From contig NC_083343.1 in NCBI RefSeq assembly GCF_019175385.1, positions 51,730,457 to 51,794,456 on the forward strand: a stretch of DNA of 64,000 nt, written 5' to 3'. Both the position numbers and the translations under genes were made by a program. The DNA comes from Lycium barbarum (Eukaryota; Streptophyta; Magnoliopsida; Solanales; Solanaceae). The stretch's first letter is position 1. The number at the start of each line of letters is the position of its first letter. The notes beneath the pieces were generated by a model. That model was not told where the DNA came from. It was given only the letters and a program-made list of their open reading frames with translations, and made no database searches. This document shows, piece after piece, positions 1 to 10,417 of the stretch.

Positions 1-722
1 GGCCTGGACGCAGGATAATGTTATGATTGTCACACCGAGCTGATATGGACGGGCAGCTTATATATATATTACTACACCGCACCTATATGGGCGAGCAGCT
101 TATACATTATGCATAGATGATATGATAACGAGTATGAGTAAGACAGCATGACTTAATTCTGTTATACTTGACAGTCAGATATAGATGTTCCATATTGATA
201 TTTCCTTTATGTCATTGTCCTATTTCATTGTTTATGCCTCTCATACTCAGTACAATGTTCGTACTGACGTCTGTTTTCTTTGGACGCTGTGTTCATGCCC
301 ACAGGTAGACAGGGAGAAGAGCTCGATCCAGATCAGTAGTAGCTGTCAGCTGATTAAAAGCACTCCTTTGTCTCGGAGGTGCTTGATTATTCTTTTGTGT
401 ATTCTCAAGTATATGTATTTTTCGGCATGACGGGGTCTTGTCCCGTCCTTATGTTTAGCACTCATGTAGAGGCTCGTAGATACCCTGTGTGGGTTTGATG
501 GTCTCACGAGATGCTACTAGGTATATGTATATATATTATTTTGATGGCCAACAAGCTTGTGCATATAAACGTATTTTTATGTTCTCAAATGAAAAGATAA
601 TTTTCTTATGTCTTGAGTATAAATTGATAAAAAGCATTAAATGAGTAAGATGAGTAGCAGAACGAGTGGTGCTTGGTGACTAGCCCCGGGTACCCGACGC
701 GCCCCCTACCTGGGTCGTGACA
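1..722 (+). repeat. Element A 5' LTR, 3' part
   Basis: Ends ...GGGTCGTGACA directly before the primer site, with the canonical CA. It contains the conserved double hairpin at 248-285 and AT-rich stretches. Its partner is the split 3' LTR of element A. Confidence 0.93.
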
Positions 723-726
723 AAAG

Positions 727-738
727 TGGTATCAGAGC
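727..738 (+). other. Primer binding site of A (initiator tRNA-Met)
   Basis: TGGTATCAGAGC lies four bases after the LTR end. It is complementary to the 3' end of plant initiator tRNA-Met, the usual minus-strand primer of chromoviruses. Confidence 0.92.
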
Positions 739-774
739 GGTTCAGCCGTAGGAAGTGTCTACGAGCCGTGTCTA

Positions 775-827
775 GTAGAGTCTTGTTTATGGTGTGTTGC
801 GCGCCACATCAATAAACAAGAGGCTAC
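775..827 (+). promoter_or_regulatory. Leader stem-loop of A with GCGCGC palindrome
   Basis: CTTGTTTAT (782-790) pairs perfectly with ATAAACAAG (812-820), and GTAG (775-778) with CTAC (824-827) across an internal loop. The apical part holds GCGCGC at 799-804. The same structure recurs in D, E, B, G and, weaker, J. The place beside the PBS and the self-complementary apex suggest a dimerisation or packaging signal; that role is inferred. Confidence 0.6.
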
Positions 828-904
828 AGGGCATTTAGGAAAAATGACCATCTTTCTTCTTACGAGTTAGTGTATTGTGATTTCATACATCAGATTTTAT
901 CCTC

Positions 905-929
905 CCTAATAGTGTATTGTGATTTCAGA
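905..929 (+). promoter_or_regulatory. Branch point and 3' splice site before A gag
   Basis: CTAAT at 906-910 followed by T-rich sequence and CAG at 926-928, immediately before the gag ATG at 930. The spacing from branch A to AG is 19 bases, as in D, E and J. It fits the plant CTRAY branch-point and TTTCAG acceptor consensus; use is inferred. Confidence 0.5.
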
Positions 930-2330
930 ATGCCGCTAAAGGGAAAAGCTACAGCCGCCTAGAAGGGCAAGACTACGGCAAAGAGGCGGGTAGAAAGAGA
1001 GCCTCTGATGAATATAGAAGAAGGCGAATCACACAATGAGGCCTTATCTAATACTTCTTCTACCCCGCCTAATTTGGAAGGAGAAGGAGGAGCTCCAGCT
1101 CCAATTCCTCCACCGGTTGCTTCGGGTCAACAAATGACCGAGGCCATACATCTATTGACACAATTGGTCACCGCACAGGCACAACGACAAAATGTGAGTT
1201 CAAGTGATCGGGCAGCAAGTACCAAAGCCTGTGATTTTATCAGTATAAATCCTCCGAAGTTCTTCAGGTCAAAGCCGGATGAGGACCCGCAAGGTTTCAT
1301 AGATAAGATATTGAGGACATTGAGAATTTTCCATGCCTCCGAAACTGAATCCGTGGAGTTGGAATCTTATAGACTCCGGGATGTGGCAGTTTTATGGTAT
1401 AATAACTTGGTATTATCAAGAGGAGAGAATGCGCCTCCTCCGGTTTGGCAAGAATTCGTGGATGATTTTATTCGACACTATTTGCCACCCGAGATCCGTC
1501 GAGCTAGAGAGGATAGATTTCTAAATTTGAGGCAAGAAAATATGAGTGCCCGGGAGTATAGCATGCAATTTAATTCTTTGGCTAGATATGCCCCAGCTAT
1601 GGTGGCCGACATGGGAGATCGGGGTACATAGATTTGTGAGCGGCCTAGGGCTGCATCTATTTAGAGATTGTTTGACGGCTTCCTTGCAAGATGGGATGGA
1701 TATTTCCTGAATACAGGCTCATGCTCAAAATTTAGAGGGGCGACAACAACCATAGAGAAGTGACCGTGATAGTGATAGAAGGCAAAGTAAGAGGGCCAGA
1801 TCTATGGGAGCAAGCAGTGATTATAGAGGGGGATCAAGGCAGATATATTCTAGGCACTCAGGAAAGTCAGTGACCAGTGCGCCCCCTCGATCTACAGGTA
1901 GGAGGTTTGATCGCTCCTTCCATCCAGGACAGGGCCAGAGTTCGAGGGCCTCAGATTCCCAGTTCAGGGAAGATTATAGCCAGAGGAGACCCCCAGGTAC
2001 AGCGATGCAGCCAGTGCGGTAGACTACATTTTGGACAGTGTCTCCAGGGTTTGGATGCTTGTTATACTTGTGGCAAGGTTGGGCACATACTGAGAGATTT
2101 CCCGTTGATGAGTGGTAGAGTTGGAGTTCAGCCTACAGGTTCTGCGGCTGGTTCTTCCTCAGCGCGCCCGGTAGGGCAGACTCCTTAGATGCCAGTAGGT
2201 CGAGGTAGAGGTAGAGGGGCAGCGTCTACTTCAGGTGCCATTCAGCCCCGTGTATATGCCTTAGCCGGACGGAAGGATCTTGAGTCCTCCCCAGATGTAG
2301 TTACAGGTACATTGCTATATTTTCCTGACA
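930..2330 (+). pseudogene. gag: gag of element A, broken
   Basis: Gag is the capsid/nucleocapsid protein that packages element RNA in cytoplasmic particles. The conserved start MPLKGK is at 930. A TAG at 960, where relatives read CAG, stops it after ten codons. The frame resumes (open 1008-1631) with the retrotransposon gag domain (PQGFIDK, ASETESVELESYRLRD, SAREYSMQF), then a frameshift near 1625. The C-terminal basic part and knuckles lie in another frame (about 1880-2190). The first knuckle reads CSQCGRLHFGQC; the second, CYTCGKVGHILRDF, has lost its last zinc cysteine to Phe. Not translatable as one protein. Confidence 0.88.
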
Positions 2331-2331
2331 T

Positions 2332-5300
2332 TTGTATGCATTGATAGATCCGGGTTCTACTCTTTCTTATATTACTCCATATGTTACTGGTTGTATTGGG
2401 GTGAAACCCGAGCCAATAAAACCTTTTAAGGTGTCTACTCCGGTTGGTGATCCCGTGATAGCAAGACAAGTGTATAAAAATTGTGTAGTTGTGATATGTG
2501 ATCGCCAGACCACAGCTGATTTGATTGAGTTGGAAATGTTGGATTTCAATGTAATTATGGGCATGGATTGGTTGGCCTCGTTCTATGCTAAAGTTGATTG
2601 CCGATTGAAAGTGGTTCGATTCAAATTTTCGGGAGAGCCTGTGCTTGAATGGAAGGGTAATGCAGCATCACTGAAAGGTAGGTTTATTTCCTACCTTACA
2701 GTGAGGAAGATGATAGCCAAGGGCTATATTTATCATTTAGTTCGGGTTCATGACACCGAGTCAAAGCCGCCAACTTTCCAATCAGTTCCGGTAGTAAATG
2801 AATTCCCGGACGTGTTTCCAGACGAACTCCCAGGTCTTCCTCCAGAAAGAGAAATTGATTTTACTATTGACGTGTTGCCAGACACCAAGCCTATTTCTAT
2901 ACCACCTTACCGAATGGCTCCGGCAGAATTGAAAGAGTTAAAGGCACAGTTGAAAGATTTTCTTGAAAAAGGGTTTATTAGGCCCAGTTCATCACCATGG
3001 GGAGCATCGGTCTTGTTTGTGAGAAACAAAGACGGGTCCCTGCGAATGTGCATCGATTATAGGCAATTGAACAAGGTGACGATAAAGAACAAGTATCCTC
3101 TTCCGAGGATTGATGATTTATTTGACCAATTGTAAGGTGCCAAGTGGTTCTCTAAAATAGATTTAAGGTCGGGTTACCATCAAGTGAGAGTTAGAGAAGC
3201 GGATATTCCCAAAACGGCTTTCAGAACGAGATATGGCCACTATGAATTCCGAGTGATGTCATTTGGATGGACAAATGCTCCGTCCGTGTTTATGAATCTG
3301 ATGAATAATGTATTCAGACCACTCTTGGATTTATTCGTGATAGTGTTCATAGATGACATCTTGGTGTATTCCCGCACAGAATCAGAGCATGCCGATCACT
3401 TGCGAATTGTTCTTGGCATTCTTCGAGCCCGAGAATTGTATGCAAAGTTTTCAAAGTACGAGTTTTGGCTAAATTCTGTGACATTTCTGGGCCATGTTAT
3501 CTCAGATAATGGCATTCGAGTTGACACTCAGAAGATTGAAGCCGTGAAGACTTGGCCAAGGCCTACAACGCCTACAACACCTACAGAAGTTCGTAGTTTT
3601 ATAGGTTTGGCAGGTTATTATAGAAGATTCGTAGAGGGTTTTTCATCTATTTCAGCCCCATTGACGAAGCTAACCCAGAAGTCCGCCAAATTTCAGTGGA
3701 ATGATGCTTGTGAGCGCAGTTTCCAAGAATTGAAAGGCAGATTGACCTTAGCTCCGGTCTTAACACTTCCAGAAGGATCGGATGGCTATGTTGTGTATTG
3801 TGACGCTTCCGGTGTCAGACTGGGATGCGTATTGATGCAGCATGGTAAAGTTATTGCATATGCTTCGAGACAATTACGGAAACATGAAAAGAATTATCCA
3901 ACTCATGATCTCAAATTGGCTGCGGTTATTTATGCCTTAAAAATATGGAGGCATTATTTGTATGGTGTGCATGTTGATATTTATACAGATCACAAAAGCC
4001 TTCAATACATTTTCAAGCAAAAGGAGTTGAACCTGCGGCAGAGGCGGTGGTTAGAATTGTTAAAAGATTATGATGTGAACATTTTGTACCACCCTGGAAA
4101 AGCGAATATAGTAGCCTATGCGCTTAGGCGACGATCAATGGGCAGTTCATGTGAAGTCCCTCCGGAAAAGGAAGAGATGGTTCATGAGCTCCGCCAACTA
4201 GCTAACCTTGGAGTACGTGTAATCGATTCGGGTAATGTGGGGGTTAGTATCAATGATCCCATAATTTCGTCCTTGGACATTGAAGTGAAAGAACGGCAAT
4301 ATGAAGATCCTCAATTGTGTCATTACAGATACACATCTTATGGAAAAGAGAAGTCTTCATTTGAAGTTTCTATGGATGGGATTCTTAGACACCTAGGCAG
4401 GCTATGTGTGCCGAATGTAGCAGAATTGCACCGACGAATTATAGAAGAAGCACATTGTTCTCGGTATTCTATTCACCCAAGTACCACCAAAATGTATCAT
4501 GATCTTAAGTTAATATATTGGTGGGATGGCATGAAGAGAGACATAGCGGAACTTGTAGCACAGTGTCCAAATTGCCAACAAGTAAAAGTTGAGAATCAAA
4601 AGCCGGAAGGCTTATTGCAAGCAATGGAGATCCCTACTTGGAAATGGGAAGTAATCAACATGGATTTTATTGTGGGGTTACCTCATTCCCGCGGCAGGTA
4701 TGATTCTATATGGGTGATTGTGGATAGATTGACGAAATCGGCCCATTTTCTTCCTGTTAGAACTACCTACTCACCAGAAGATTATGCGAGGTTGTACCTC
4801 AAGGAAATTGTGCGCCTCCATGGTATACCATTATCCATTATCACAGATAGAGGAGCACAGTTTACAGCAAAGTTTTGGAAGTCCTTTCAAGAAGGTCTAG
4901 GCACTCAAGTAAAGCTTAGCACGGCATTTCATCCTCAGACTGATGGACAAGCTGAACGAACTATTTAGACCTTGGAAGATATGCTACGAACGTGCGTGCT
5001 GGATTTCGGTGGAAGTTGGGATGATCATTTACCCTTAATTGAATTTTCATATAATAATAGTTACCATTCTAGTATTCAAATGGCCCCATATGAAGCTTTG
5101 TATGGAAGGAAATGTAGATCTCCGATCGGATGGTTCGAAATAGGAGAAGCACAACTAGTAGGCCCTGAATTAATTCAGCAAGCGGTGGAAAAAATTAAAG
5201 TGATCTAAGATCGATTGCTAACAGCCCAAAGTCGCCAAATGTCTTATGCAGACAATCGCCGACGAGACTTGGAATTCCAGGTTAACGATTGGGTATTTTT

Positions 5301-5700
5301 GAAAGTATCGCCAATGAAATGGGTGATGAGATTTGGCAAGAGAGGGAAGTTAAGTCCTAGATATATTGGACCCTATAGAATTATCCGCAAGGTGGGTCAT
5401 GTCGCCTATGAATTGGACTTGCCTTCGGAGCTCGAACTAGTCCATCCAGTCTTTTATGTTTCGATGCTCCGCAAGTGTATTGGAGATCCCACAAATATTG
5501 CCCCGATAGATGATGTGCAAGTGACAGAAAATCTAACTTATGAAGAAGTGCCTATTGCTATTCTAGACAGGCAAGTGCAAAGACTCTGAAATAAAGAGGT
5601 AGCTTCAGTTAAAGTATTGTGGTGAAACAATAACCGAGAAGAAGTGACTTGGGAAGTGTAAGAGAGTATGAAGTCCAAGTACCCGTATTTATTTCAAACC
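2332..5700 (+). pseudogene. pol: pol of element A (PR-RT-RNase H-INT-chromodomain), broken
   Basis: Domains in order: aspartic protease ([12 protein letters not shown], Asp codon at 2347), RT (FIDDILVYS, catalytic pair at 3352-3357), RNase H (YCDASG near 3796; [10 protein letters not shown]), integrase HHCC finger (about 4450-4590) and DDE core ([21 protein letters not shown]), then a chromodomain (about 5540-5690) expected to target H3K9-methylated heterochromatin. Stops at 3133 (TAA), 4966 (TAG), 5206 (TAA) and 5587 (TGA), plus 5624 and 5659, break a frame that is otherwise continuous. Most of these sit where relatives have CAA, CAG or CGA, consistent with 5-methylcytosine deamination. Three open stretches remain: 2332-3135, 3184-4968 and 5215-5589. 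Confidence 0.93.
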
Positions 5701-5907
5701 CCAGAAGAAATTCAAGATGAAACGTCAACGATATAAGGTATATATATATGCTTACTTTTCATGCTTTTGGTCGTTTGTGGCCAGAGATATGTTGCTATTG
5801 TGATGTAGCCCTGTGAGGCAATGATATTACAGGTTGAGATGAAAGGATGGTAGTGCCATAGTACAGGGGAAGCTCTGGTGAAATTTTTCTAGAATCCCCG
5901 ATGAATT

Positions 5908-5944
5908 AACATTCGAGGACGAATGTTCCAAAAGGGGGGAAGAG
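5908..5944 (+). promoter_or_regulatory. Polypurine tract of A with upstream hairpin
   Basis: AACATTCG (5908-5915) and CGAATGTT (5920-5927) form an 8-bp stem around AGGA. The purine run AAAAGGGGGGAAGAG (5930-5944) follows and abuts the LTR TGTTAGACC. This tract primes plus-strand DNA. The same hairpin abuts the tract in B, D and G. Confidence 0.85.
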
Positions 5945-6169
5945 TGTTAGACCTCGTAAATTTCCCCGTGAACGCACAACGAATAGACTAACGAAGAATA
6001 CGAGTATATGGTGTTTTAATAAGAAGGGAACGACGTTTGACGACCTTGAGTAAGATTTCCAAGGTAATTGCAATAAGAGATAGGTTATGCTTCACAATGA
6101 CTAATTGTAGGTTTTGAAAATGTGAAAACTTACAGATTTGCATTTTGGCCCAGTTAGTCGTAAAATGAA

Positions 6170-6430
6170 ATACGGACCATAAAGTGGTATATGGCCCGTA
6201 AACCACCATGTCATATTTCAACTTACAAAACTTCAACTTTCTGCTAAATGTTCTAATGGTTAAATACGACCTGGAATACGGATCGTAAATCAAATACGGA
6301 CCGTAAACTGCGATTGTAAATCACCATGACCTCCAGCATACCTTTCTGGTTTTTGATATACTTAAATACTACCACAAAATACAGCCCGTAAACTGGAATA
6401 CGGACCGTAAACTGGGTTTACGACCACTGT
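6170..6430 (+). repeat. ACGG/CCGT inverted-repeat cluster in A LTR
   Basis: Repeated short modules of the form TACGGACC...TACGGNCCGTAAA, for example at about 6291-6305 and 6400-6412. The modules are themselves near-palindromic (TACGG/CCGTA). LTRs I, E and H have clusters of the same kind at similar positions. Confidence 0.65.
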
Positions 6431-6770
6431 ACACTTCAGCTATTGTTCATTCCGGATCAGATTTTAAGTCATTAAAAGGAGACCCAAGCTCATTAAATTC
6501 ATTTCATCTCCACGACATTTCTCTCTAGAAACCTCTAGAGTACTCTCTACTCTTCATTATAAGAACATCAAAGTAAATCCATGATCAATAACACCAAATC
6601 CATGAGACAAAGTGTGTGAAACCTAGCTAAAGTTCATCTTTCTCAAGAAAACCCAACGGAAGTGAAGTAGGGTTTTAGTGCTAAAGGAGTAATTCCATTC
6701 AAAGCTTGTTCAACCATAATCTAAGGCAAGTTTCATGACTAAACCATGTTGTTTAAGGTATTGGAAGGTT

Positions 6771-6775
6771 AATAT
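6771..6775. repeat. Target site duplication of K, left copy (AATAT)
   Basis: AATAT directly before the TG of K; the right copy is at 10413-10417. Removing K and one copy restores continuous LTR sequence comparable with LTRs E and I. Confidence 0.9.
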
Positions 6776-7599
6776 TGTCACACCCCGACCTTACTAGGGT
6801 GTGATGGGCACCCGACCCTTACTTAGGGTCGAGCGAACCCTCAGACTCTTGCTGCACATAAAGTTACGTCAAACTTTTAAATCAAATCAGATAAAATACA
6901 TAGTAATTTTTTTTTTAAAATATTCTTTTCAGAAATATTCCTTCTCGAAGCTTCCAAGCGAACAAATCTATAGTCATACAAAATTCAATACATAACACAG
7001 ACCGACATATCGGCTGACGGAGCCGCTTACAGACTGACATACTATACCCACGACGCTGTCTGCAAAGTCTCTAACACCATACAGAAACCATATTACACAT
7101 ACCAACCCTGACTCGGCAGTCCTCCAGGAGCAATTGGAGTTCGCCACCACTGCTGAAATATCTTTTATAGTGTCCTTATCTCGTCTGGGAGTACCTGCGC
7201 GGCATGAAACGCAGCCCCCAAGGAACAGGGGTCAGTACGGAATATGTACTGAGTATATAAGGCATAGAATACAGAAAGCAGAACCATAATCGAAACAAAC
7301 AGTACCAAGAGTACGCATGTTATCCAGATTACCAAATTACTTGCTTCTCAGACACAGTTCATACAGACCAATACCAACCATACAGACCGACACAGACTAT
7401 ACCGACCAATACAGATCATAGAGACCGTACAAATCATACAAAGCATATCTAAATCATACAGAGCATACAAAATGCCGACATACTTACTTTCCAGACACAG
7501 ATCGCACATACCGATACCAGATGTCAGAAGGAGTGTGGCACGTACAGAACGCACAGATAAGGTCATACGTCAGACGGAGTACAGAACGTACTGAATACT

Positions 7600-7820
7600 C
7601 AGATGATGTCATATATCGGACGGAATACAGAATGTACAGATTACTCAGATGATGTCATATATCGGACGAAATACAGAACGTACAGATGATGTCATATATC
7701 GGACGGAATACAGAACATACAAAATACTCAGATGATGTCATATATCGGACGGAATGCAGAACATACAGAATACTCAGATGAAGTCATATATCGGACGGAA
7801 TGCAAAACCTACAAAATACT
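7600..7820. repeat. 46-bp tandem repeat in K
   Basis: About five imperfect units built on GATGTCATATATCGGACGG AATACAGAAC, with period about 46 bp and one shortened unit. It lies just upstream of the GC-rich array. Confidence 0.8.
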
Positions 7821-7844
7821 CAGAATCGTATGTCACATATGCGT

Positions 7845-8200
7845 ATAACAGAACCCGGCCCTGTGATAGGGGACGCGGTAAACAGAATCATTATATGTCA
7901 AATTCATGTATCATATATGCACATATCAGAACCCGACCCTCCAGTGAGGGGTGCGGTAACAGAGCCCGACCCTCTAGTACGGGACGCGGTGAACAGACAG
8001 ATCATATGCCATCCTGGCCACCACCCCATATCATCATATCATCATACCATATAACAGAGCCCGGCCCGCCTATGAGGGACGCGGTGAACAATGCAGAGGA
8101 ATGCGCACAATAACAGAACCTGGCCCGGGACGCAGTGAATCATATCGTAACGGACACACGAGGACATAACAGAACCTGGTCCGGGACGCAGTGAAAGATA
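7845..8200. repeat. GC-rich array (CCCGGCCC...GGGACGCGG) in K
   Basis: Four to five spaced copies of a half-palindromic unit, ACCCGGCCCT...GGGGACGCGGT, separated by AT-rich ATCATAT spacers. The same array type is in both G LTRs (about 51345-51760 and 57615-58020). Confidence 0.7.
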
Positions 8201-8589
8201 CATTGAGTCATGCACGAGCAGAGTCGTGAGAAACCACATGCATAGGAATCAAGACTCGACAGACCAGTGTACTTACCGATACCTGGGGGCTCGGAACAGA
8301 TTTCAGGTCAATCCGACGTAGTATGAGAAAGTTACGTGCGTTCGAAGTACATAACGCTTTATAAGCGTTTCAGAAGCCTTTTTCGGGGAATCAGAGTCAT
8401 AGTCATATCAAGCACCTTCGGATGTCCTTACGAATCAAATCAAATAGAGATTTTGGGACCACACTTATGTATAAGAAAATTATGGACGTCTTGATACAGA
8501 AACCTCTTCGAACATTTTAGAGCAATCCGAGATCATACACGGAAGTTAGGGACATTAAATGTTACAGAAGTTCTCGAACCAGAATAAAC

Positions 8590-8868
8590 ATATCAGAACG
8601 CTCATATCAGAATACTGATTTCAGAATTCTCATATCAGGATACTCATATCAGAATGCTTATATCAGCAAACTTACATCGGAATACTTATATCAAAATACT
8701 CGTATCGAAATACTTATATCAAGGACTGACATCAAAATACTTATATCAAAATATTTATATCAAAATACTTACATCAGAATACTTATGTCAAAATGCGGAT
8801 ATCAGAATACTTGTACCAGAATACTTGTATTAAAATACTTGTATCAAATACTTATATCAGGGGATGAA
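8590..8868. repeat. 15-bp minisatellite in K
   Basis: Roughly twenty degenerate head-to-tail copies of AATACTTATATCAGA and variants (AATGCTTATATCAG, AATACTCGTATCG). Not found in the other LTRs of the window. Confidence 0.8.
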
Positions 8869-10412
8869 CTAAGATCACAAACTCAGGTCAAGAAGTGAAT
8901 TAGAATCATAATCAGACTCAGAATCACAGAACAGAGTTACCCCAAGGCAGCATATCACATTATACCTTACTTGGCTCTAGGACATGCCAAAGAAAAAAAG
9001 GGTAAGCCTTACATACCTGTGCTGCGACCAACTAGTTACGCTTGTGCATCCAACTTGTTTGTCTACATGCAAGAAAGTTCATCCCTTCATTAGTTCCATA
9101 ATCATATACTTGCTTTAACCTTTCAAGCACATTCACTTATATTCTGCCAGAATTTCGGCAGCATCTCCCCTGTAGATATACCAACCCCGAGAATATGGCT
9201 CGGCTCCAAATCAACAACAACAACAATAGCAACAATACCAACAAACATAGTAACAATATCAATATCCAATCCCAAACATATTCTAACATTAATAACTCCT
9301 TCCTATACAATTCGACGATATTCCACCTTTATTCAAATCAACTGCGTATGATCAGACCAACATCAATATTCATACACTCAAGTACTAACCCAAAACATTT
9401 AAACAAGATTCAAAAACACTTCGGACAAACCACAAAATGTTCAAATCAGCCCATCCAATACACAAGCAAATCCGAAATCCTCCAAGTCCAAAACATCAAC
9501 AATACATTTCTTTTCTTCAACCTACAACATATAGGAACCATCCACAACACACAAAAGAGTTGAATACCATTGATTCATTACTCCAACACCATGTTACATA
9601 CACGTTACTAAACACACACATACACGTCCAAACACACACAACACCTTATTTTTGCAAACTTCATTCATTTCCACATTCCACAACATCCACAAGTCACACA
9701 TCACATATGAAAATCAAGATTAAGTCTTACCTTTTCTCCTTATTCTCCTTCTTGGCCAAGGTCATGAATGGTCCAAATGAATGGTTTCCTTATTCCAACA
9801 ACTCTTCCATGTTGTAGAGAACCTTCTAATTAGTAGAGAAACCAAAAGAAAGGAATTTTTCATGATCAAAATGGAGGGGCAAGCTTCGGCCAGCCCCTCT
9901 AGCCGAAGCCTCCAAGTCTCTCTCCCTCTCTTTCTTTCTTGAATTGTCTAGAGCACAATGATGTAGTTTGTCTTCTTTTTCAAGACTTTAGTCCTATATA
10001 TATACATATAGTTTTAGTGGCATGTGAGGGGCACATGCCCCTCTCTAGAGTTTTCTTCAAATTCCATAAAAAGAAGACTAATTTGTCATCCTTTTTAATT
10101 CTTTTTCTTTTTTTCATTTCATATAGATATATATAAATTTGTCACATGGCCAATATGGCCCTTTTTAAATTCTCATGAACCTTTTGGTGAAATTCCCGTT
10201 TTGCCCCTATTCTTTCCGAAATATTTCCATAAGCCATTTTGTGAATTTATCCTCTTGCCCTTAGCCTCTTACCATATTTCCATACTAATAATAGTCACAA
10301 TTAATATTCATGACAACTTGTGCATTAATATAACTTTTTTGAAAATGGTTTCGCCCTTAACTTTCCACGACGACTTTAGAATTTCCAAACGTACAACATA
10401 CGGGCTATAACA

Positions 10413-10417
10413 AATAT
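10413..10417. repeat. Target site duplication of K, right copy (AATAT)
   Basis: Second copy of the 5-bp duplication; element A LTR sequence resumes directly after it. Confidence 0.9.

Larger units (their letters stand above)
5945..6775 (+). repeat. Element A 3' LTR, segment 1 (5' end)
   Basis: Begins TGTTAGACCTCG right after the polypurine tract. It carries a cluster of short ACGG/CCGT inverted repeats (about 6170-6430), a TATA-like TTAAAAG at 6472 and a donor-like AAG|GCAAGT at 6726. It is cut at 6775 by solo LTR K and resumes at 10418. Confidence 0.92.
6776..10412 (-). mobile_element. Solo LTR K, reverse orientation, about 3.64 kb
   Basis: Read on the plus strand it starts TGTCACACCCCG and ends GGGCTATAACA, flanked by AATAT duplications, with no primer site, polypurine tract or coding sequence inside. 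This is the product expected from LTR-LTR recombination of a full element. On the minus strand it has the same LTR architecture as B, D and G: AT-rich TATA-like sequence near 9990, a donor AAAAG|GTAAGAC at 9730, and the double hairpin at 7215-7251. Small open frames inside (for example 9195-9817) are low-complexity Asn/Thr/His-rich and not credible genes. Confidence 0.88.

Noticed and set aside
7600..8200. Regularly spaced repeats in K resembling a CRISPR array
   Set aside because: The units are degenerate, run without unique spacers, and lie inside a plant LTR.
9195..9817. Asn/Thr/His-rich ORFs of about 120 codons in K
   Set aside because: Low-complexity CAA/AAC-rich LTR sequence; the frame is not kept in the equivalent regions of B and G.
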